From contig NZ_CP109479.1 in the NCBI RefSeq assembly GCF_036227485.1, forward strand, positions 3,410,001 to 3,474,000: a DNA stretch of 64,000 bases. The letters are read 5' to 3'. The translations under genes and the position numbers were made by a program. Positions 9,878 through 17,658 of this stretch are shown in pieces. Each line of letters begins with the position of its first letter. The stretch's first letter is position 1. The notes beneath the pieces are model-generated. The model was not told the origin of the DNA, did not search any database, and saw nothing but the letters and a program-made list of their open reading frames with translations. This DNA is from Streptomyces sp. NBC_01451. Its GTDB lineage: Bacteria > Actinomycetota > Actinomycetes > Streptomycetales > Streptomycetaceae.

Positions 9878-10939
9878 TCACACGGTGGTCTTGACCGTGA
9901 TGGTGCCGTCGACGATCTTCTTCTTCGCCTCGTCCAGCTGCGTCTGGATGTCGTCGATGAAGCCACCGCTGGTGGCCAGGCCGACACCGCCCTTGGCGAG
10001 GGAGTAGATCTGGTTGCCGGTCAGCGGCGTGCCGTTGTGGACGGACTTGACGAAGTCGTAGACGCCGACGTCGACGTTCTTGACCATCGAGGTCAGGATC
10101 GACTCCTTGTACTTGCTCAGACCCTGGATGTTGTACTGGTCCGAGTCCACGCCGATGGCCCAGGCACCCTTGACGCCGGAGACGGCCTCGATCGCGCCGT
10201 TGCCGGAGGAGCCGGCCGCGCTGTAGATCACGTCGGCGCCCTTGTCGAGCTGGCCGGACGCGGCCTCCTTGCCCTTGTCGGGGCTGGCGAAACCGGAGAA
10301 GTCGGAGCCGCGGGTCAGGTACTGGACCTCGACCTTGACCTTGGGGTTGGTGTCCTTGACGCCCTGGACGTAGCCCGCCTCGAACTTCTTGATCAGCGGG
10401 GTGTCCACGCCACCGATGAAGCCGACGTGGTCCTTCTTGGTCTTCAGCGCCGCGGCGACACCGGCCAGGTAGGAGCCCTGCTCCTCGGTGAAGGTGATGC
10501 TGTCGACGTTCTTGGCGGTCGCGACCGCGTCGATGAGGCCGAAGCTGACCTTCGGGTACTTGGCGGCGACCTTGTCGACCGAGGTCGCGTAGGAGAAGCC
10601 GACGGCGACGATCGGGTTGTAGCCGGCGTCGGCCAGGTCGGTCAGCCGCTGCTCACGGTCGGCCTCGGTGTCGGAGCTCTTGGCGGTCAGCTCCTTGAGG
10701 GAGCCGCTGAACTCCTTCTCGGCCTTGTCGGCGCCGCGCGCGGCGGAGTCGTTGAAGGAGCGGTCACCACGGCCGCCGACGTCGTAGGCGAGGCCGATCT
10801 TGACGCCGCCCTTGGCGCCGTCCGACGACGAGGAGGACGGGCTGTCGTTCTCGGAGGAGGTGCTGCCACAGGCTGTGGCAGTCAGTGCGAGAGCTGCGGT
10901 TGCGATACACGCAGCGGAAAGCTTGGCTACCCGGCGCAC
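9878..10939 (-). CDS. BMP-family nucleoside-binding lipoprotein
   Basis: Substrate-binding lipoprotein of the Med/BMP (PnrA-like) family, anchored outside the membrane and delivering nucleosides to the ABC importer encoded downstream. The GTG start at 10939 follows AAGGAG. The signal peptide RRVAKLSAACIATAALALTA ends in a lipobox with Cys at TATAC, then a Ser-rich linker. The mature domain starts KIGLAYDVGGRGDRSFNDSA, and the BMP pattern ADVIYSAAGSSGNGAIEAV is near residue 215. Length (353) is normal. A hairpin separates it from the ATPase gene. Nucleoside specificity is inferred from the family and from adjacent cdd and deoA. Confidence 0.93.
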   Translation of the reverse strand: MRRVAKLSAACIATAALALTATACGSTSSENDSPSSSSSDGAKGGVKIGLAYDVGGRGDRSFNDSAARGADKAEKEFSGSLKELTAKSSDTEADREQRLTDLADAGYNPIVAVGFSYATSVDKVAAKYPKVSFGLIDAVATAKNVDSITFTEEQGSYLAGVAAALKTKKDHVGFIGGVDTPLIKKFEAGYVQGVKDTNPKVKVEVQYLTRGSDFSGFASPDKGKEAASGQLDKGADVIYSAAGSSGNGAIEAVSGVKGAWAIGVDSDQYNIQGLSKYKESILTSMVKNVDVGVYDFVKSVHNGTPLTGNQIYSLAKGGVGLATSGGFIDDIQTQLDEAKKKIVDGTITVKTTV

Positions 10940-11042
10940 GGGAGGCTCCTTCACCTGACCTGAGCGCCTAGTCGGCGCTTCATGTGAGCACCATGCCAGT
11001 GCTCGGGCCCGGACGCCCTGGTGGCGTCGGCTTCGCGGCATC

Positions 11043-11056
11043 GTAACGCGCGTAGA
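11043..11056 (-). promoter_or_regulatory. Candidate operator upstream of BMP gene
   Basis: Minus strand reads TCTACGCGCGTTACGATG, about 105 nt upstream of the BMP start, matching the site before the ABC ATPase (9785-9796) in sequence and surrounding bases. It contains the perfect 8-bp palindrome ACGCGCGT. Confidence 0.45.
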
Positions 11057-11233
11057 TGTCAGAAAATAACCCATGGGGAAGCCGTTATCGATTCGAGGCA
11101 AACGCCTTCTGAACTCCCGCTCTTACGGCTTCCGGGCCGATGGTTTCCGATGGCGCACGATTGGCTTACAACCGTGTTGCGCCAATCGAAGGAGCGGCTC
11201 CCGAAGGAGCCGCCGCCCGTTCGGGCGGCCCCC

Positions 11234-11490
11234 GCCTCGACCGGCGCCGCGGCCGTGAGCTTCTCCGCACCGGCCGTGACCACGTACTCGTCGGCACCGA
11301 AGTCGTCCCGGCGCGGACAAGGGCTGGTCACCCTTGCCACCGACGCCACAGGCCAGGGCCACCCTCAGGGTTCTTGCCGACATTACCGGTGGGCCCGCCG
11401 GACGAGCCACCACGGGCGGACACCGTGACGGCGAGGGCTGCGACCGCAGCACCCGCCAGGGCGATACGGGGCACGCGGCGCGTGAACGGG
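11234..11490 (-). pseudogene. Chimeric remnant: BMP lipoprotein 5' part joined to M20-peptidase tail
   Basis: Reading the minus strand from about 11490, one frame gives a signal peptide RRVPRIALAGAAVAALAVTV, but the lipobox Cys is replaced (SARGG). After a frameshift, RVALACGVGGKGDQPLS matches the start of the mature BMP domain (LAYDVGGRGDRSFND in the intact neighbour). Then, at 11308-11234, FGADEYVVTAGAEKLTAAA matches the C-terminus of the M20 amidohydrolase gene at 12637 (FDADEYAITVGVELFTAAA); about three quarters of the bases agree by eye. No frame is open across it. It looks like a second BMP gene that decayed after deletion or recombination. From memory, some Streptomyces carry two BMP genes in tandem here. 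Confidence 0.7.
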
Positions 11491-11597
11491 GCCGGATCCC
11501 CTCGTGTGGAACCCCAAGCGACGCATGCGCGGGAAACCGTGTCCGGTCGGGCCCGCCAGGGCACGTCAAGGCATGTCAAGGCACGCCGGGAGAGACG

Positions 11598-11650
11598 TCC
11601 GCTGACCGAAGATTGACCGAAGCCGGGCAAAAATTGACCGAGCACGGACA
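11598..11650 (+). promoter_or_regulatory. Three phased TGACCGA repeats before DUF6445 gene
   Basis: TGACCGA occurs at 11603, 11614 and 11635, spaced 11 and 21 bp so that all lie on one face of the helix, 45-80 nt upstream of the gene at 11685. This could be an activator or repressor site. The rest of 11491-11684 shows nothing I recognise. Confidence 0.3.
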
Positions 11651-11684
11651 AAGGCAAAACCAGGCCCGCCCTACCTTCTGACCC

Positions 11685-12392
11685 ATGCCCCCACAGCCAC
11701 CGTCTCCTCCCCGGGCTGCCGCCGCCCGCCCCTCCCCCAACCTCCCGGTGCTGCCCTACCGCAAGCCCACCAAGGGCCGCGACTACTGGGTGCTGGACGA
11801 TGTCCTGCCCGGCGTGGACGCCGTACGCGAGCGGTGTCTCGCCAAGGACGACTGGACGAAGGGCCACCCCTACACCTCGGAGAGCTGGCCCGGGCTGCGG
11901 GCCATGCCGGGTCTCGAACCAGCCGAGCTGGGGCGGATCGAGCGGCTGGTGCGGCAGGCGACCGGGGCGAAGGAGCTCTGGGTACAGAAGGCCCCCGGCG
12001 GCGGCACCCTCAACCACAACTGCGTCCAGGTGGTCGGCGAGGGCGAGAGCACGCCCCGCCCCCACACGGACTCACGGGCACTGTGCCGGTACGCGGCCGT
12101 GCTCTACCTCAACCCGGGTGTACACAAGGACTGCGGCACCAGCTTCTACCGCCAGTCCCTGCCCGGCGGGCGTCTTGGCGGCAACACGGTCCAGGCCCCG
12201 CACAACAACCTGGTCGAGGCGCTGGGCACCCGGTTCGTGACACCGGACGCCTTCGAGGAGGACGTACGGGTCCCGCACAGGTACAACCGCCTGCTCCTCT
12301 ACAACGCCAACCTCGTGCACAGCGCGACCGGTTACTGCGGGACGACCCTGGAGGAGAAGCGGATGACGGCGGTGTTCTTCTGGATGGCGTGA
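11685..12392 (+). CDS. DUF6445 family protein, 2OG-Fe(II) oxygenase-like
   Basis: A 235-residue soluble protein that I recognise as the DUF6445 type. It carries a pattern compatible with the cupin-fold 2-oxoglutarate/Fe(II) oxygenases: PRPHTDSRALCRYAAVLYLN (HxD, about residue 126), then PHRYNRLLLYNANLVHSATG (distal His and a following basic region, about residue 205). Metal binding is inferred from these motifs. The N-terminus is proline-rich (MPPQPPSPPRAAAARPSP) and may be over-called. It is monocistronic: phased repeats lie upstream and a 17-bp terminator follows. Substrate unknown. Confidence 0.7.
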   Translation: MPPQPPSPPRAAAARPSPNLPVLPYRKPTKGRDYWVLDDVLPGVDAVRERCLAKDDWTKGHPYTSESWPGLRAMPGLEPAELGRIERLVRQATGAKELWVQKAPGGGTLNHNCVQVVGEGESTPRPHTDSRALCRYAAVLYLNPGVHKDCGTSFYRQSLPGGRLGGNTVQAPHNNLVEALGTRFVTPDAFEEDVRVPHRYNRLLLYNANLVHSATGYCGTTLEEKRMTAVFFWMA

Positions 12393-12421
12393 GCCTCTTC
12401 TCACCTCCGTGCCCTTCCGTA

Positions 12422-12460
12422 CGAGCAGCGCCCCGGTCGCGTGGACCGGGGCGCTGCTCG
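12422..12460. terminator. Strong terminator after DUF6445 gene
   Basis: A perfect 17-bp stem (12422-12438 with 12444-12460, core CAGCGCCCCGGTC) closed by the loop GCGTG. It probably works in both directions between the convergent DUF6445 and M20 genes. A second GC-rich palindrome (CCGGCCCGGGCCGG) lies near 12560, nearer the M20 end. Confidence 0.85.
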
Positions 12461-12636
12461 TTTCCGCTGTCCGACCGAGGCCACGGCGTCCGTCATCGCC
12501 TTGCGCTTGGACGGCCGCCGCATGGACGGAGCCAACGCACACCACCCGGTCGCGGCCGGCCCGGGCCGGCCGGGTGAGGCACCGGACCTTGCCGGACGGC
12601 CGGAAGGACCCCTCCCCGGCCTTCCTGCTTCTGTAG

Positions 12637-13905
12637 CTACTTCTGTCGCTCCTGGGCGTCGAGCAGCGCGGCGGCGGTGAACAGTTCCACGCCGACCGTG
12701 ATCGCGTACTCGTCTGCGTCGAAGTCGCCCTGGTGCAGATCGCGCGTTCCCCGCTCCCCCGGCCTGCGCACGCCGAGCCGGGCCATCGCGCCGGGCACGT
12801 GCTCCAGGTACCAGGAGAAGTCCTCGCCGCCGAGGCTCTGGGCGGTGTCCTCGACGGAGTGGGTGCCGCGCCGGGCGGTCATGGCGTCGCGCAACAGCTC
12901 CGTGACCTCCGCGTCGTTGACGACGGGCGGCACGCCGCGCACATAGGTGATCTCCGACTTGGCCCGGTACAGGCCGGCGATCTCGTCGACGGCCGCGTGG
13001 ACGAGGTCGGGGGCCTGGTGCCAGGTGTCGAGGTCGAGGCAGCGGACCGTCCCGGAGAGTTCGGCGTGCTGCGGGATCACGTTGCAGGCGTGCCCCGACT
13101 CGATCCGGCCCCAGGTCACGGAGAGCCCGCTGCGGGCGTCGACGCGCCGGGCCACGAGCGCGGGCACCTCGGTGGCGACGCGGGCGGCGGCGGTGACGAG
13201 GTCGGTGGTGAGGTGGGGGCGCGCGGTGTGGCCGCCGGGGCCGTCGAGCGAGATCTCCAGGCGGTCGCAGGCGGAGGTGATGGGACCGTGGCGCAGGCCG
13301 ATCCGCCCGGCCTCGACCTTCGGGTCGCAGTGCACGGCGATGATCCGGCCGACCCCGTCGAGCGCGCCGCACTCGATCGCGTCGGCGGCGCCGCCGGGCA
13401 GCACCTCCTCGGCGGGCTGGAAGAGCAGCCGCACCGGCCGCGGCAGAGCGCCCTGGCGGTGCAGTTCGGCGAGGACGAGCCCGGCGCCGAGGACGACGGT
13501 GGTGTGCACGTCGTGGCCGCAGGCGTGGGCGCGGCCGGGCACGGTGGAGCGGTACGCGCAGTCACTCTTCGTGTCCGGGATGGGAAGGGCGTCGATGTCG
13601 GCGCGCAGGGCGAGCACGGGCACAGCGGTGCCGCCGTCCTGGCCGTCGGGGTCGACTCCGATGTCACCGATGTCACAGACGAGTCCGGTTCCGGTGGCGA
13701 GCACGCGCGGCTTGAGGCCGGCCTTCTCAAGCCGTGCCTTGATGGCGGCGGTGGTGCGGAACTCCTGGTTGCCGAGCTCCGGGTGCATGTGCAGGTCACG
13801 TCGGAACGCGACGAGTTCGGCGCGCAACGCCTCCGGCAGCGTGCCGGGAAGCGCGGCTTCCCCGGGGAGATCGGCCTCGGACTCTCGGGACATCAATTGG
13901 TTCAC
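12637..13905 (-). CDS. M20 family metallo-amidohydrolase
   Basis: Zinc-dependent amidohydrolase/peptidase of the M20D group (N-acyl-amino acid or hippurate hydrolase-like), 422 residues, cytosolic. It starts RAELVAFRRDLHMHPELGNQ. Metal and catalytic motifs are ACGHDVHTTVVLG (about residue 125), FQPAEEVLPGGA (about 155), the dimerisation-domain segment GGHTARPHLTTDLV, and C-terminal SLGGEDFSWYLEHVPGAMAR. Typical Streptomyces versions are this length. The start is uncertain: a GTG at 13905 or an ATG 12 nt downstream, neither with a strong ribosome site. Its last exon-like tail has a decayed copy at 11234-11308. Confidence 0.9.
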   Translation of the reverse strand: MNQLMSRESEADLPGEAALPGTLPEALRAELVAFRRDLHMHPELGNQEFRTTAAIKARLEKAGLKPRVLATGTGLVCDIGDIGVDPDGQDGGTAVPVLALRADIDALPIPDTKSDCAYRSTVPGRAHACGHDVHTTVVLGAGLVLAELHRQGALPRPVRLLFQPAEEVLPGGAADAIECGALDGVGRIIAVHCDPKVEAGRIGLRHGPITSACDRLEISLDGPGGHTARPHLTTDLVTAAARVATEVPALVARRVDARSGLSVTWGRIESGHACNVIPQHAELSGTVRCLDLDTWHQAPDLVHAAVDEIAGLYRAKSEITYVRGVPPVVNDAEVTELLRDAMTARRGTHSVEDTAQSLGGEDFSWYLEHVPGAMARLGVRRPGERGTRDLHQGDFDADEYAITVGVELFTAAALLDAQERQK

Positions 13906-14208
13906 CCCATGAAGGGTAGGACGCCCGAGCGGTCAACTGACCAGGATCAACAAAATTTCAACCTGTTAGAGGAAGAAAATCTGACCGCCGGAGGCATACT
14001 CGCGAACTGGAATGGGTAAAATAGTGGCCCTTTCCCGGCAGCCACTCGCGTCCACCCGTGTCCAGGTTGCCACGCCGTCCACCGCGTCGCGGGAACTGTC
14101 CACCCACCGAAACAGCCGGGTTCACGGCACATGAACATTGGCCGACAGGCACCGCCGCCCGCGTGAACGCGCCTTCGGCCGCGCCGCCCCCGGGTAACGT
14201 GCACCCCC
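13906..14208. other. Intergenic region between divergent M20 and methyltransferase genes
   Basis: About 300 nt with unusually A/T-rich stretches for this genome (13945-14025), likely holding the two divergent promoters. An ATG at 14012 opens a 40-codon frame ending at 14134, but GGAGG lies 17 nt before it, too far for normal initiation. I see no hairpin or known RNA. Confidence 0.35.
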
Positions 14209-14916
14209 GTGACCGCCCCGAACCAGGTGTCCGTTCCGGACTCCATACAGGCCGCCGTACCGGACTCACCGGACTTCCTCCAGGCCACCCGCGCGTCCTA
14301 CGACGCCATGGCCGCCGACTACACAGAGCGATACGCGGACCACTTGACGGACCTTCCCCTGGACCGCGCCCTTCTCGCCGCCTTCGCCGAGCTGGTGCGG
14401 GCGCAGGGCACCGCGCCCGTCGCGGACATCGGCTCCGGCCCCGGGTACGTCACCGCGAGACTGCACGCCCTCGGCGTCCCGGTGTTCGGCGTGGACCTGT
14501 CCCCGCGCATGGTGGCACTGGCCCGCCAGGCCCACCCCGAACTCCGGTTCCACGTGGGCTCGATGACATCCCTGGACCTCCCGGACGAGACGCTGGGCGG
14601 GGTCCTGGCCCTGTACTCGATCATCCACGTCCCGGACGCCGCCCTGCCCGCGGTGTTCGCGGAGTTCCACCGTGTCCTGGCACCCGGCGGCCATGTCCTC
14701 CTCGGCTTCCAGGCGGGCCCCGACGACGGCCCCCTGCACCTCGCGGAACGCTTCGGCCACGAGATGTCGCTGGACTACTGGTTCCGTACGCCGGACCGGG
14801 TGGCCGAACTCCTGGCCAAGGCGGGCCTGACCCTGCACGCGCAAACGGTCCGCGAACCGTACGAGGACGAGACCCGCCAGCGCGTGTACCTGCTGGCGCG
14901 CAAGCCGATGGCGTAG
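14209..14916 (+). CDS. Class I SAM-dependent methyltransferase
   Basis: A 235-residue methyltransferase with the Rossmann core: motif I VADIGSGPGYVTARLHALGV (about residue 72), the acidic ribose-binding residue in GVDLSPRMVALARQ, motif II region GGVLALYSIIHVPDAALPAV, and HRVLAPGGHVLLGFQAGPDD. It begins with a GTG at 14209. The N-terminal FLQATRASYDAMAADYTERY is typical of the small Streptomyces methyltransferases of unknown substrate. Probably cotranscribed with the VOC gene 40 nt downstream. Confidence 0.88.
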   Translation: MTAPNQVSVPDSIQAAVPDSPDFLQATRASYDAMAADYTERYADHLTDLPLDRALLAAFAELVRAQGTAPVADIGSGPGYVTARLHALGVPVFGVDLSPRMVALARQAHPELRFHVGSMTSLDLPDETLGGVLALYSIIHVPDAALPAVFAEFHRVLAPGGHVLLGFQAGPDDGPLHLAERFGHEMSLDYWFRTPDRVAELLAKAGLTLHAQTVREPYEDETRQRVYLLARKPMA

Positions 14917-14956
14917 CCCGGGGACGACTCCCGGGCCGCGCCCGCATCATGGGCGT

Positions 14957-15343
14957 ATGGCGCGCCTCCATGACATCGTCGTCGACTCGGCCCACCCGGC
15001 CCCACTGGCCCGCTTCTGGGCCGCCGCGCTCGACGGTTACGCGATCGCCCCGTACGACGAGGCCGAACTCGCCCGGCTGCGGGCGCTGGGGATCGACGGT
15101 CCGGAGGACGACCCGACGGTCCTGCTGGAACCACTGGACGGCGGTCCCCGGCTGTGGGTCCAGCGCGTCCCGGAGCCCAAGCGCGGCAAGAACCGGCTCC
15201 ACCTGGACCTGACGGCGCCCGACCTGGCCGCCGAGCTCGACCGGCTCACGGCGCTGGGCGCGACCGTCCTCTCCCGCCACGAGGCCCATGTGGTCCTGCT
15301 GGACCCGGAGGGCAACGAGTTCTGTGTGGCGGAGGGCGCCTGA
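14957..15343 (+). CDS. VOC-superfamily (glyoxalase-like) protein
   Basis: A 128-residue protein with the paired beta-alpha-beta-beta-beta units of the VOC fold. Ends of the units are visible as VVDSAHPAPLARFWAAALDG and LDPEGNEFCVAEG, with NRLHLDLTAPDLAAELDRL at the second unit's start. His in NRLHLDL and Glu in NEFCVAE are candidate metal ligands. This type (glyoxalase-like domain, Glyoxalase_6) has no assigned reaction. It follows the methyltransferase on the same strand. Confidence 0.85.
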   Translation: MARLHDIVVDSAHPAPLARFWAAALDGYAIAPYDEAELARLRALGIDGPEDDPTVLLEPLDGGPRLWVQRVPEPKRGKNRLHLDLTAPDLAAELDRLTALGATVLSRHEAHVVLLDPEGNEFCVAEGA

Positions 15344-15373
15344 AAGCCCTCAGGGGGTGCGGGGTACGGGCGT

Positions 15374-16609
15374 TCAGCCCGTCGCCTTCGCTTCCTTCGT
15401 CGGGCGGCCCGACTCCGTCGACACGCGCTGCACGTCCCGGGCCGAACCGGTGACGCCCGAGAGGAACCCCTGCGCCCGCGGGGAAGCGTTCGCGGTCAGC
15501 CAGGCCGGGTCGATGTCGCAGACGGCGACCTTGACATCTGTGCCCGCCAGGGCCAGGGGGAGGGTGTGCACGACCGTCGAGGGGAAGCTGAGGATCGTAC
15601 GGCCGATGGGGCCGCGGCGGGCGATCAGTTCCAGGGGGAGGTCCGGGCGGACCACCTCAAGGCCCGTGCAGGCCGCCAGGTCGTGGAGTTTCTCGGCGCT
15701 CTCGCGGCGGTGGGCGAAGTAGCGCGTCACACCGTGGGCCTTGGCCAGGGCGCGGACCGCGTCGCGGTAGCGGTCGGCGTCGACCACACCCGTCTCGACG
15801 AGTGACGTGCCGACCATGTCGGCGCCCTCGGAGATGACCGGGGGGCCGAAGCGGGAGCGGGTCCAGGCGAAGTCGTTGGAGGTGACCTCGACGCCCTTGG
15901 GGGTGTCCTCGATCGGCATCGAGGAGAAGATCTCGACCCGGCGCCTGCCGCCCGGGGTCAGCCGGCGGCGGGCCTTCGACGACACCGGGATGAACAGCAG
16001 GTCCCGCGCCCCGGGGCGCTGCGACTTGCGGTGCCAGCGCACCAGGCGCTCACCGCGCGCGAGTTGGGAGACGAACTCCATGGTCGCCGTGCCGTCGTCG
16101 ACCACGACGAGGTCGCGGGCCTTGGTGATGTTGAGGAGTACCTGGACATAGCGGGAGAACGGGTCTCCCATGACGATCCGTTCCGTCCTGCGCAGCAGGG
16201 GGGCGAGACCGCCGATCGTGCGGAAAGGGGCCGAGGTTCCGGCCCGCGCGTCCTCCCAGCGGACCTCGTGGCCCTCCTCGCGGGCGAGTTCGGCCATGCG
16301 GCGCAGCTGGCCCCGGGTCATCGGGTCGACCGGGGAGAGGACCACCAGGGTCAGTCCGCCACGGGAGGGTTCCCGGTGGACCTCCGGCCGGCTCTGGCCC
16401 CTGCGCCAGCGGCGCGACGCCTGTCCGGGGACCCTTCCGGAGAGTTTGCCCCTTTTGCGGGCGGAAACAGCCGACGCCGGACCGCCGGCCCCCTCCGGGC
16501 TGAGCGCATGCGCGTGCACATGCGCCCATTCCAGCACGTTCAGAAGCTGGACCGGGCTCTCGACGAAGGCGAGAGTTTGGGGGCCGGTGGTACCGGCGCG
16601 TGGGCTCAT
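15374..16609 (-). CDS. Sialyltransferase-like glycosyltransferase
   Basis: A 411-residue enzyme with the bacterial sialyltransferase motif set of the GT-B type. N-terminal TLAFVESPVQLLNVLEWAH is the donor-side start. The D/E-D-G motif is VVVDDGTATMEF (about residue 170), the HP-like motif is YFAHRRES (about 300), and the Ser/Thr motif is LSFPSTVVHTLPLAL (about 350). Motif positions support transfer of a CMP-activated nonulosonate to a cell-wall glycan. I chose ATG 16609 because the conserved part begins within 10 residues; a GTG at 16672 would add 21 residues without a ribosome site. It is the last gene of the minus-strand nonulosonate operon. Confidence 0.72.
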   Translation of the reverse strand: MSPRAGTTGPQTLAFVESPVQLLNVLEWAHVHAHALSPEGAGGPASAVSARKRGKLSGRVPGQASRRWRRGQSRPEVHREPSRGGLTLVVLSPVDPMTRGQLRRMAELAREEGHEVRWEDARAGTSAPFRTIGGLAPLLRRTERIVMGDPFSRYVQVLLNITKARDLVVVDDGTATMEFVSQLARGERLVRWHRKSQRPGARDLLFIPVSSKARRRLTPGGRRRVEIFSSMPIEDTPKGVEVTSNDFAWTRSRFGPPVISEGADMVGTSLVETGVVDADRYRDAVRALAKAHGVTRYFAHRRESAEKLHDLAACTGLEVVRPDLPLELIARRGPIGRTILSFPSTVVHTLPLALAGTDVKVAVCDIDPAWLTANASPRAQGFLSGVTGSARDVQRVSTESGRPTKEAKATG

Positions 16610-16710
16610 CGACGTACGACCGTCGCTTCCGTGAGTACGGACTGGGGGATCCGCGTGGACGACAGTGGTCACCGGCGGCTGGCGCCGGTGAGGCCGCTGA
16701 GTGGTGCGGA

Positions 16711-17646
16711 TCAGGCGGTGACGGGCTCGCCCGCCGCAGCCGCGATCTCCGCGTCGGCGATGACGCCGGAGACACGACGGAGCTTCTTCATCGGGCCGAT
16801 CTCGGACTCGTAGACCTTCTTGACGCCGTCGCCGAGGGACTCGGAGATGGTGCGGATGTCACGGACGAGGCGGGTCAGGCCCTGCGGCTCGACGGAGGCG
16901 GCCTGGTCGGAGCCCCACATCGCGCGGTCGAGGGTGATGTGACGCTCGACGAAGGTGGCACCGAGGGCGACCGCGGCCAGCGTGGTCTGCAGGCCCGTCT
17001 CGTGGCCGGAGTAGCCGATCGGGACGTTCGGGTACTCCTTCTCCAGCGTGTTGATCACGCGGAGGTTGAGCTCCTCGGCCTTCGCCGGGTAGGTGGACGT
17101 CGCGTGGCAGAGCAGGATGTTGTCGCTGCCCAGCACCTCGACCGCGTGACGGATCTGCTTCGGGGTGGACATACCCGTCGACAGGATGACCGTACGGCCG
17201 GTCTTGCGCAGGGCGACGAGCAGCTCGTCGTCCGTCAGGGACGCGGAGGCGACCTTGTGGGCCGGGACGTCGAACTTCTCCAGGAACGCGACGGCCTCGG
17301 TGTCCCACGGGGAGGCGAACCAGTCGATGCCGCGCTTCTTGCAGTGCTCGTCGATCTGGCGGTAGTCGTCCTCACCGAACTCCACACGGTGGCGGTAGTC
17401 GATGTAGGTCATGCGGCCCCAGGGGGTGTCGCGCTCGATGTCCCACTGGTCGCGCGGGGTGCAGATCTCCGGGGTGCGCTTCTGGAACTTGACCGCGTCG
17501 CAGCCGGCTTCGGCGGCCACGTCGATCAGCTTGAAGGCGTTCTCAAGGTCACCGTTGTGGTTGATGCCGATCTCGCCACAGATGTAGACGGGCTGGCCGG
17601 GGCCGGCGGTCTTGGAACCGAACGAGCGCAAGCGGGTGGAGGTCAT
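16711..17646 (-). CDS. neuB: NeuB-family nonulosonate synthase (Kdn/sialic acid type)
   Basis: Synthase condensing phosphoenolpyruvate with a hexose (for Kdn: mannose or its 6-phosphate) to a nine-carbon nonulosonate. The TIM-barrel signatures are YICGEIGINHNGDLENAFKL (about residue 20), AVKFQKRTPEI, IDWFASPWDTEAVAFLEKF, VILSTGMST, LCHATSTYPAKAEELNL and IGYSGHETG, then FVERHITLDRAMWGSDQAAS. At 311 residues it lacks the C-terminal SAF (antifreeze-like) domain of typical NeuB (about 345). Thirteen nt separate it from the CMP-transferase gene upstream in the operon. Kdn as product is inferred from known Streptomyces wall polymers and the absence of neuC or acetyltransferase genes here. Confidence 0.88.
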   Translation of the reverse strand: MTSTRLRSFGSKTAGPGQPVYICGEIGINHNGDLENAFKLIDVAAEAGCDAVKFQKRTPEICTPRDQWDIERDTPWGRMTYIDYRHRVEFGEDDYRQIDEHCKKRGIDWFASPWDTEAVAFLEKFDVPAHKVASASLTDDELLVALRKTGRTVILSTGMSTPKQIRHAVEVLGSDNILLCHATSTYPAKAEELNLRVINTLEKEYPNVPIGYSGHETGLQTTLAAVALGATFVERHITLDRAMWGSDQAASVEPQGLTRLVRDIRTISESLGDGVKKVYESEIGPMKKLRRVSGVIADAEIAAAAGEPVTA

Positions 17647-17658
17647 TCTGGGGGTTCC

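Noticed and set aside
11328..12065. Long minus-strand open frame over the DUF6445 gene
   Set aside because: Its only meaningful part is the decayed BMP signal peptide at its 3' end, reported as a pseudogene; the rest is antisense to the DUF6445 gene.
14012..14134. 40-codon leader ORF upstream of the methyltransferase gene
   Set aside because: The ribosome-binding GGAGG is 17 nt away, and I could find no attenuator structure after it.
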